60,000 bases of DNA, taken from NCBI GenBank assembly GCA_034096865.1, contig JAWQFJ010009956.1, positions 1 through 60,000 of the forward strand. The letters are read 5' to 3'. Shown here in pieces: positions 1 through 10,844 of the stretch (positions are counted from its first letter, which is position 1; each line of letters begins with the position of its first letter). The notes beneath the pieces are model-generated. The model ran no database searches and was not told the origin of the DNA. It saw only the letters and a list, made by a program, of their open reading frames with translations. The DNA comes from Theodoxus fluviatilis (Eukaryota; Mollusca; Gastropoda; Cycloneritida; Neritidae). The position numbers were made by a program, and so were the translations under genes.

Positions 1-2650
1 TTTTTCTGAGATTGGGTATAATACCAAAAACAAAAGTTGTGAGAAATTTTCCATAGCACGAGGAGTCAAATGGGCAGGGGGGAAGAATGGGACTTGTTAC
101 CTGGTGTTGGTCCAGGCAATTAAGGGAGGGAATGGACAAGGGGCATACATCAACAGCAAAAAGACAGGGCTTTGTTTTGCGGCACGGTTCTGTTCAATAA
201 ACAATGCAGCTATAGGATGTTTAGTGAGATTAGGGGCCTGTGAACAAGACTACAGACGAAAAGTAGAGTATAAAGACCGCCGTGAGGATGGGGGACATCC
301 AAAAAGGAACATTGCGTGGAAAAGGGTCTGTGCCTCCTTCATTTCTTGTAGTTTTAGCCTGAGAAAGACAGAGCCTAATTATTACCGTACACAGAAAGTA
401 TGAGCGCAGGGCTCAGCACTGATTAGTAACGAGTAAGCGCTAGCATGGCAAGACTGGCTCCACCACCGGTGGCAGACAGCCACACAAAGCGCCACCCTGA
501 TGGACCAAGGGAAATCAGCTACTGCGGCCCCATGAGATGGGACTGCGCGCGACTGACACGATCGCTCGCAACGAGTTCGACATGAGGATTTTTTGAATGG
601 ACCCACGGCCACGGTAAATCGTGGCTGACCTAGGCGTGGACGTTGGTAGAGGGAACCACAGCGGTGGATATGGTACAGTGCGGCGTGGGAGGTGCTAGTC
701 ACATGCGCTTGTGGGAAGAAAACAATCACCGGGAGGCACATACGCGGTAGATGCTGGTCTATGGGCGCGGTTGTGTTGTCGCGAGAGAGTAAGAGCAGCC
801 CTGATGCTCGGCACTGTACTGGCGATGACGACACCGCGTCCTCATGAGGATGGGACGGATGGCGAGTCAAGAGACGTGGTGCTGGTTGGAACGCTCCGTG
901 CCCACTGTCATCCACTGACATGTCCTGACACTCTTGATACACTATAGAATGAGTGGGCAACGTAGCGCTCCTGATGACTTTCCCTGAATGGACGTTAGTG
1001 CGCCGGCCTACAGTGGATCAGGATCGTTCTGTGCACCCACTCGACCCGCGTTCGTTGGGCTCGTGCTCCCGACATAAGTTACCTGTCGAAGGGTGGATGT
1101 CTTTATTAAATATCAGACAACACCCAACCCCCCCCCGCCATGTCTCCCAAGGTCATTACATGCAATGACAGATGTGTATCACTCTTGCGAGGGTACGGCA
1201 TGGAGCACAAGCAGGTTTTCTCTACGACTGAACCACGGCTACCGAAGGGAACAACACTGGGTTGTGCTGGGGGCGGCGGTTACTGTGTAAAGACCCTGGA
1301 GACAACTGAGTGGACGAGCGGAAGGTTCACGTCTGGGGGCACGCGTAGACGCCCATTACACGTAGAGCCGTAACATGGCCAAATCATGCTAGCTGTACTG
1401 AGCATCGTGGACAGCGTACTGGTAATTCGGTAGACTTACGGGTCATATGTAGCTGAAGGGTCATCTGCAGCTTACTGGTACAATAGCTGTAGCTTACTGG
1501 TCATATCTTTTCCGTGCAGTTACTGGTGCATACGGCAGGACGGACTGGCAGTTGCAGTAACTTACTGAGTAATCTGCCAGGGGATTGGCTGGCTGGCGCC
1601 AGCAGGTTGGCTAATTTACTGAACTCACGCCTACTCTTTGTACATGCATTCTACCAGGTCCTGTTTGTTATCTTTCATCCATCATATGCTGAGGACCTGC
1701 AATGATGGACTGCCGTCCTAAAAAGTTTTATCATAATAAATAATGTGATCGCTAGTCGAAGTCACCGTAGTCTCCAATAACCGTTACGGTGGGGTCGCAC
1801 CGGTACCCAGAGCGAGAGGTACAAATGGAAATGGATGGCATGAATGAATGTGCTAAGGGATGGATGGATGGAGGGATGGTCATGATTCTTTATGGATGGA
1901 TGGAAGGAAAGGGCAACTGGATTTAGATGGAACGATGGCCCTTTTTATTGGATGGAGAGTGTATGATGATTGAGTTGTGAGTGACTGTAATTTTCCCCCC
2001 CCCCCGTTGCATTTGAAAAGTATCGTCTTCTTTCATTTTGTAAAAGAACGTCATTTCCTTCATTAAGACATGTAATATTCAAAGAAAATTGTTATTTCAA
2101 CAAAGGGGACTGGGATCTTAGCCAAAAAAAGTTTGCTAAACATATAAAATGGCTAAGTAAGTGCTCCTGGACAATCATGCCGAGATTGATAGAAAACGTT
2201 GCACCTACAAGAGATGCGATGCTAAAAACGTTTACAACATTGCTCTTACAATAATTTAGTAGAAGGCGGAAAGGGGCAAGGTAAATATGATTGATTCTGT
2301 TATCTTTCTGCTCTCTGTTTCTCGTACATTGCTTTTGCAACTGCGGTGCCTCCTCCGTTCATGCGTTGAGTGCCCTTTTTTTCCCCGTCCGCAAGCTCCA
2401 TTCACTCACAACCTTGTTGTAGAAAATTACCGTAGAGGTAGCGCACAGGTTCTCTTACATTCACGCTAACAGGCGATGCCTAGTAACTCATAAAACGTTC
2501 CCTCTCTAATAGCTAAAGATTTCAGTAACATGTAGCCCAGCTGTCACCCTTTCGTTTGTGGAAAATCCAAGTTCTTTGCAGTAAACATACATTTGTACAT
2601 TGATTATATTGGTCTGACATGCCATCATTATTTATCAAAAACCTATTCCT
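1..2650. other. Unassigned sequence upstream of or within MRG15 intron 1
   Basis: No gene is recognised. 380-1700 is relatively GC-rich and unique-looking. 1380-1560 has degenerate tandem copies of a 20-odd bp unit containing AGCTTACTGGT. 1820-1970 has GGAT-like tetranucleotide runs. No exon encoding the conserved MRG15 start (KFxEG) was found. Confidence 0.5.
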
Positions 2651-2671
2651 AATACAGAACCGATTTGTGCC

Positions 2672-2689
2672 TCACACACACACACACGT

Positions 2690-2730
<41 letters not shown>

Positions 2731-2761
2731 GACACACACACACACACATACGCACACACTT

Positions 2762-2830
<69 letters not shown>
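2672..2830. repeat. (CA)n then (GA)n microsatellite
   Basis: Imperfect CA repeat followed by a pure GA run, ending about 70 bp before MRG15 exon A. Confidence 0.95.
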
Positions 2831-2897
2831 AGGCTATGTCAGAATGAGGCAAATCATTATTATCTGTGCAATCTTATTTGTTTTGTTCACTTTGTAG

Positions 2898-2944
2898 GTG
2901 AAAAGGTTCTCTGTTTTCATGGACCACTGCTGTATGAGGCAAAG
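2898..2944 (+). CDS. MORF4L1: MRG15 exon A: chromodomain start
   Basis: The acceptor TTTGTAG precedes 2898. The exon completes a split Gly codon, then encodes [15 protein letters not shown], and is followed by the donor GTAAAT at 2945. It ends in phase 0. The upstream exon must end in a single base (phase 1). Confidence 0.93.
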
Positions 2945-3739
2945 GTAAATTCTCTTTCTCCATCTTTGTTTCACAAAAGTTTGGGCTGCTGAGCTTTTCA
3001 TTTCACTAGTTACTTTTCATTTACTATTAACACTTTTGTGGTTTCAAAATTCATAGGTTGATTTGGTGTCATCTGCATGAATGTTTACTCAGACTTTAGC
3101 AAGAATATTTCAAATATGTGACCAGCCACGACAAAACCAGTGCTAAGTCGCGCGGCACTATTTTGTGCTATGACTGAAAAAAGGCAGGGAGGGTCAATCT
3201 GGGTGATTTTCACTTTTTGAAAAAAATAGATTCTACATGGTTCAAACTATCATGCCAGTAAAGGAAACATGTTAAAGAATTATATTTTGATGGTAAAATA
3301 AAGACTTTTGTTTTATGTACTGTTTCAAAAGGTCCCTGTAAATAGCGTTAATTGCCTCATTTTTGCCGCAATAAACACACCTAAACCCTTGCAGAACCCC
3401 TTCATGTTATATACCGATAGAAAGGCCGCTCTCTTGGCGTTCCTGCTCTGTGGATTTCGAATAAAAATAAGGTCCGCTATTTTTGGAATCGGAGTTTGAA
3501 ATACCGTTGCTCAGGTGTTTAATGTCTGAAAAGGGTAAATCTTCTGAGTCCATTTTTTCAAAATGACCGCTGCTTCAGTACCCAACTTGAAATGCCTGTA
3601 ACTCCTATTCTAATTAACTCACACTGTTCATTCTTATATCAAAACAAACAGAAATGAATGCAAAATTCAAAAATATTAAAACCCTATTTTTTCCAAAAAT
3701 CGACTTAGCACTGGTTTTGTCGTGGCTGGTCACATATTT

Positions 3740-3795
<56 letters not shown>

Positions 3796-6700
3796 ATTAT
3801 TATTGGGAAGATCACCCTGCATAAACAGAGGAGCAAGGGCATTATCTGTTTTCTCTGTGTGGATTCAGGCAATGAATTCCTGAGAGGCCTACTGCAGATT
3901 CCAGACATTTTCTCAGTGTGTGATACTATAACAAAATAACTGAGATGGCCTTTACATCATTTGTGTTAATATTCATCTGAAGTCTGCCCATGATATCTTA
4001 ATATTTCTTCCATATTTCAGTGCGTTAAATATGAAGTCAAGGATAAGCAGATGAGATATTTCATCCATTATAATGGATGGAATAAAAAGTAAGTATACTT
4101 CTTTTGAGATGAATGGTGTGGTCATAGCTCTGCAGTAGGGGATTGCCAGTGCAATTTTCTGGTCTTGTCTTACATTTGAAATTCTGGACCCCAGAAGCTA
4201 GGGCATTGTCAAAAATTGTCAGCCTTACCCATTAGCCATGGAGAATGAGTAGATGCTAGGTGTGATATTAGCTGTCTGAAGGAAAATTCATGTACGTTTA
4301 CCACCCTCATTACAGGAGGGATGTATGAAGGGATTTGCAAAGAAACAAAAACAACAGAAACTCATCTAAGAGTTTCTAAGAATGAAGTTTTACTGGCATA
4401 AGAATGTGGCTCTGCTTTGATACAGGCATCGTGACATCAGAATGAGGTTTTTGTGAGTGTGCTATACTTTGTAATGCTATAGCTTTACTTGATCTGGATT
4501 TCCAACTCGGATTGGAACCATCTGATTTATATTTATATGGTATGCACTCAAGCATGCATGTGTGTGTGTGTGTGTGTGTGTGGGTCTGTGTATGTGTATG
4601 TATGTGTGTGAGTGTGTGTGTGTGTGTGTGAGTTTATCTTTCTTATTATCAATATAGATTATATTGAACATGAGCCATGGATCATACATAGTGTGATAGA
4701 GTAGGTGGGCACTCTGTACAGTACATATAATGAGATATGTGACACTTAAGGTACATTTGCATCAAGGTTTTTGGTGACGGTATATCCACTGTTATTTGAA
4801 TGAAGAAATGAGGAGGAGGAACTTTGTTACTGCAGCCATTGGAGATGATGATGCCTCGTTCTCCTCTTTGCAGCTGGGATGAGTGGGTGCCAGAAAGCCG
4901 AGTCTTGAAGCACAACGAGGGCAACTTGCAGAAGCAGAAAGAACTCATGAAGGCTCACGGGTAATTTTCTTTGTTTTCCTCCTGCAGGATTTGAAGTTTA
5001 TGAAGTAAGAATAGGGGGGGGGAGTTAGCTATAAAAATATTTTTTCAAGAAATGGCCAGATTAAACATAAATGAACATTTCTCCTTCATATATTTTTTTA
5101 AATAACTTAAGTAGTGGATCTTCCATGTGCTCATAGGTCTGGGAAGATGGGACAGCACACAGTTTATTTAAATTATTGTTTACCATTGTTTTGGGGGATG
5201 GAGGTGTTTTTGTTTTTTTACAATTGAAAAAAAGTCTACGGTCAGCAGGGGGGGAAAAGATCAGTCCAGTTACTGTAACCACAGCTTCCCCCACCCCCCA
5301 CCCCCACCCACCCACCCCCACCCCCCTACCCCCCCCCCCTCCCCCCAACCCCACCCCACCCAAAGGCTATTTGAAGCATTTCTTCCTTCATTAGTGATTT
5401 TCTGTTGACCAAGTGTTTGAATGGGTTGTTCAAGGCAGTGTAATGTTCTACCAGTACCACTGAATGTTAGACACCTTTGAACTTTGCAGTGTCAGTGTCT
5501 ATTGTTTACACACATTTCACTTTACAAGAAAACCAAGCATTACATTAGGATCATACTGTAGTGGTTGTTGCTGTTATATTGGAGCCTTTTTAAACAATGG
5601 CTTGAATTATTGTCACCTTGGCTTCTCTAGCATCTTGGATAATTGTGTCAAACTATTTCTTCTATGTATATAATGATGAATATTTCTTCCCTGATCATTA
5701 GAGAGCATTTTTTCATTTTTCCATGTCTCATCATAAAGTTCTCTTTCTGCTGATGTCCAGGGATCTCTTGCAAAGGAACAAGAGGAGTAAGGTAGCTAAA
5801 AAAACTGACAAGGAGAAGGACGAGAAAGAGAAAACCAAGGACAAGGAGAAAGAGAAGGGAAAAGAAAAGGAGACGGAGGAGAAAGAAAAGGAGAAGGAGA
5901 AAGAGAAAGAAAAGGAGAGATCCTCCACTCCTACAGCAGAGAAAAATGCCAAACAGAAAACAGGTGGGAAAGGTATAACTTGAGTTCATTGCTCAAAGAC
6001 TTGCTGGGAGAAGGACAAAAGGACAGGATGGTACAGTACCCCCTGATCTGAGTTTTCATATCATCTGCCAGCTGATAACATCATCTTGAATTTCTTGTTT
6101 GCTGCTGGCTGCGCTGCATTTTATCTTGTTCTTCTGTATGGTAGCATCACATTAATTTTTAGGTGCTGTAGAGTAAGGATGGTACACATGCTTTACAATG
6201 AAGGGCAGTCCAGGAACCAAGTTTCTTTGGAAGCGTTGGGCTCACATCGACGATTTTGACGTGGCGGTGGCAACGATTCTGGTCATGTGCTTGTAGCTCA
6301 TCCCATGCAGGCATCCTTGCAACACAGTGAAGTGCTTCCCATGCGTTGCAGCTGCTGTGCACTAGTGCTGTAAAGGTGTTCATGGTAACTTGATAACCTG
6401 CATGTAGGTATGATGATGCATGACCAAACTTGTATACCAGACTCCTTTACTTTTTGTTGAAACATGAAAGCCTGGCAGCCAGGGATTGCAGCGGATAAAG
6501 GGAGCTGTGCGTGGCTCTGCCCATTTGTTACACTCTATTGATAAAATATTGACCACACTCAGAAGCCCATCTAACGTTCTTGAAAGGGTTCCTCTAGCAG
6601 GCCACACTAGTGGACTCATCCGAGGAGAGGGGTGTGGAGAAGGCAGAACATGTGCAACAAAAGAGGTCTTGGACGATAATCCAGTGATTCACATAATGAA

Positions 6701-8674
6701 AATGGAGTCTGAAGAATCAAATTATGTTGGGGTTTTTTAATTATGCAGCCAATCAGATGTTTTGGGCTGTCAGTTTGCAGGGCCCACCAGCTTTGCTGTC
6801 TATCCTGCACCCCTCTTCGCAGCTGAGTCCACTGGTGTGGCCCGCTAGTGGAACCCTTTCCCATTTCTCATCTCCTGACTGTCCGCACTTTACAGCCCAT
6901 ATAACTTTTGCCTCACTTTAGCTCTCATCCATTTTGTCCTCATGTAATCACACAGCTGTCACTTCATCATCTTTTACTTTTACCCTCAATGTCCCTCTGG
7001 TCATACTGCATCTGACTTCAGTTTTACCCTCACCTTCTTAATTCTCTCTTTGACAATCCATCTGATTTCGCCTCATTCTTACCCTCCTCTTTCCTCCTGT
7101 GTTGCAGCTGTTCTATTATTGTGTATCTTCTTCACTGTCCCTGTAACCTATCCAGCTTTCACTTGCTTCACTTACTTTCACTTACTTCATTCTCATCCTT
7201 ACTTACATTATCCCTGTGATATACCCTGCATGACACGTGCTTCACTCTCACTCTTCCACTCACCATCTGGGTATTACAGGCCTTCATTCACTTACCTCTT
7301 TCATCCTCACCTTCATTATCCCATGGTGAACTCTACATGACATTAGATTCACTTCCTCCCATCCACTTGCGTGGTGTGACATCCCATCATCCACTTACTA
7401 ATCTCTCATCCTGAAGTCCATTAACTAAATGGTGCACCCTATGTGACATTTGCTTCAATCTCACTTCCTTTCTTTGCTGTATTACTAGCCCTCTGACATT
7501 TGCCTCTCTCTTAACCTTCATATTCACTCTGTTCTACAGCCCATGTAGAAATTGCCATGTTCTCACTGTCCCCGTCTTTCTTTACGTCTTGCAGCCAGTC
7601 TGACCTTTGCTTCACTCTCACCCTCACTGTCCTTACTTTACAGCTCATGTAACACTTCCATCACTCTCACTTTTCCCTCACTCTCCCTTAGTTGCAGCTG
7701 GACGTGGCCGCAGCACAGTCAACTCGCTACTGACATCAGTGGACTCTCCAGTCTCCAGGGTGGCCTCCCCTGCCCCCTCCACCTCGGCCCCGGTCACCCT
7801 GCCTGCCCTGGCTGCCCCTACCCCCCCTGGTCCAGCGTCCCAGGACAGTGCCGCCTCCAGCCTGTCCTCCTCCTCCTCCTCGGAGCCCAAGCGCAAGCGC
7901 CCCCGCACTGAGGCGACTGTGGAGCCGGTGAGTGATAAGAGCATTTGGAGAGACTTGACTTCATTTTTGGGGAAGTGCTGCCTCAGAGGTGTTGGCTGTT
8001 GTTTGTTCATGTGCATAGGAGTGCTGGAGTGTTGTATTTTGGGGCTGTATGTATAAGACCTGCCTTCCTCTATGATTTAGCTGTAGCGACTACAGTATTT
8101 AGTTCTGAGTCACGGGCACTCAAATTTTTCTACAGAAATGAAAAACTTTTGTCTGGGGTGCAACCTGAAGAAAGAAGATGAGGTAGTCATCAAGGAGTAT
8201 TACTCAAAGGCACATGAGAAGTAACTCTCTAGAATCATATTGCAAAAGTATTGTCTAGAGACAGATCGCAGTGGAGCAATATTATCAGTTACAGTTACAT
8301 CAAGTAATGTTTACAAACCTGTCAGCTGGACTTGGTATTGGAGGTAATAAAATGATGCCTTGCTACTGGTAAATGAGGCCTCTGCTACTGAAAAGTGATT
8401 CCACGAGTAGGCAGGTCTGTATATATAAAGGTTCCAGCTTAAACTTGAGCAGTCAACGGGTCTTCACTGCTTGCCCATAAATTTGGCTGAGGATGCATTG
8501 TCCGGAGCCTGAAGGAGGATGGTAAGATCTTTATAAAAATGTTACAAAAGGCCGAGTGGCATTGCCTGGCTGTTCCTTATCAGTCAGGTACCATACTTCC
8601 CTTGTTTAAACTCTAGCCACATACAGGGTACTCCTTTCAGGAATAAATGGAAAGATGTGTCAATATTTGTGTAC

Positions 8675-8721
<47 letters not shown>

Positions 8722-10809
8722 CTTTCTCTTTCCATCCTTTTTTGACTCACATGCGAAGCAAAAGTGAGTCTATGTACTGAGCCGTGTCGTCCGTCCGTCC
8801 GGGCGTCCGTCCGGGCGTCCGTCCGTCCGGGCGTAAAAAACTTAAACGTTGGATTTTTCTCGGAGACTATTAAGTCTATCAACACCAAATGTGGCATGAT
8901 GGTGTATGATGACAAGGCCTCAAAAAACATACATAGTGACTTGACCTTGCTTCAAGGTCAAGGTCACAGGAGCCATAAATGTGGTCTCAAAAACAGTCAT
9001 TTTTCACATTTTCCCAATTTTCTCCCACGTTATTGAGAATGGCGACCTTAGCTACAAGTGGTATATAGGTCAAAGCAAGCCCTATCTTTTGATACCAGTT
9101 TGGTTGACCTTGCTTCAAGGTCAAGGTCACAGGAGCTCTTCAAAGTTGGATTGTATACATATTTTGAAGTGACCTTGACCCTGAACTATGGAAGATAACT
9201 GTTTCAAACTTAATAATTATGTGGGGCACATGTTATACTTTCATCATGAGACACATTTGTTCACATATCATCAAGGTCAAGGTCACTTTGACCCTTATGA
9301 AATGTGACCAAAATGGGGTAGTGAACCACTAAAAGTGACTATATCTCATAGTAGAAAGTGCCAATAAGCACCATTGTGCTTCCTATGTCTTGAATTAACA
9401 GCTTTGTGTTGCATGACCTTGGATGACCTTGACCTTGGGTCAAGGTCACATGTATTTTGGTAGGAAAATTGTGTAAAGCATTTCTTAGTGTATGATGTCA
9501 TTGGTAGGTTTAGTTGTTTGACCTTGACCTTGAAGGTCACCTGAAGGTCAAGGTCATATAAAGGTCAAGGTCAAGCATGTGAGTCGTATGGGCTTTGCCC
9601 TTCTTGTTCTTCTCTCTTTTTCTTTCTCTATCTTTTATTCTTTCTTCCTTCTGTGATTTCAATGTGCTATGTGATGTATGATGTTATGTTTCATCTGCAG
9701 GAGGAGACATACCTGACCAAGATGGAAATGAAGATCAAGATTCCTGATGAACTTAAGCCCTGGCTGGTGGATGACTGGGACCTTGTCACTCACCAGAAAA
9801 TGGTATGTTCTCATGATGGGGTGCCTGAGCTGCAATTTTCAGTGTGTCGGGTCGCACAGTGTGGTGTGCATGTGGGGTCAGGAAGGATAATGTATCTTGA
9901 GTTGTGTCAGTATCCAATTACAATACAACATTTTGTCAGTGAGTCTAGTCATGCAGACGTCAGTCAGCTTGTGAGTTTCAAAGTAATGTCTCCACTGACA
10001 TGGATTCTGGCTTGGGAGGGGGGTATTGTGTGTGGGCTGCCTTTTGTGAGTTATTCATTTCAGTAATTTCTGTCTATGCTCACTTTCATCCATGTATCTG
10101 GTCTCAAAATGTATGTAGGCACAGATATGTCAGTAGTAGCTCAAGTCCGGGTGTATTCCTACTGAAGCAGACCCAGAAAGCACAGCAGCCAGGGGTGCCA
10201 GCTAATGAGGGAGGCATCAAGCAGCTCCACCCCTGTGCTGCACCCGTGTGCTGCACCCATGTGCTGCACCCCTGTGATGCACCCATGTGCTGCACCCATG
10301 TGCTGCACCCCTGTGATGCACCCCTGTGCTGCACCCGTGTGCTGCACTCGTGTGCTGCACCCCTGTGATGCACCCATGTGCTGCACCCATGTGCTGCACC
10401 CATGTGCTGCACCCATGTGCTGCACCCATGTGCTGCACCCCTGTGCTGCACCCCTGTGCTGCACACGTGTGCTGCACCCGTGTGCTGCACCCCTGTGATG
10501 CACCCATGTGCTGCACTCATGTGCTGCACCCCTGTGCTGCACCCGTGTGCTGCACTCGTGTGCTGCACCCCTGTGATGCACCCATGTGCTGCACCCATGT
10601 GCTGCACCCATGTGCTGCACCCATGTGCTGCACCCATGTGCTGCACCCCTGTGCTGCACCCGTGTGCTGCACCCGTGTGCTGCACTCGTGTGGTGCACTC
10701 ATGTGCTGCACCCATGTGCATTAGCAAACTTTCTCTAGTTGCATAGTCTTGTCGGTAGGTCAGATTGCAGGATTTTATCCCTCCAGGTTTACTGGAGGTC
10801 CTGCAGACT

Positions 10810-10844
<35 letters not shown>

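Noticed and set aside
1165..1192. Possible first coding exon of MRG15 (MTDVYHSCEG, phase 1, then GTACGG)
   Set aside because: The phase fits, but the sequence lacks the conserved KFxEGE lead-in and the donor is weak. The true exon 1 is probably upstream of the window.
8801..8834. CRISPR-like or telomere-like short repeats (GTCC)n
   Set aside because: Simple tetranucleotide expansion inside the dispersed repeat; no spacers, no telomeric motif.
9346..9540. 64-codon frame ([16 protein letters not shown]...) seen in five AGGTCA repeat copies
   Set aside because: The recurrence follows from the repeats being near-identical. Copies differ by non-synonymous changes and the frame begins inside the repeat body, so there is no sign of coding selection.
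10104..10746. Long Cys/His-rich open frames on both strands
   Set aside because: They are explained entirely by the stop-free 13 bp minisatellite and lie inside an MRG15 intron.
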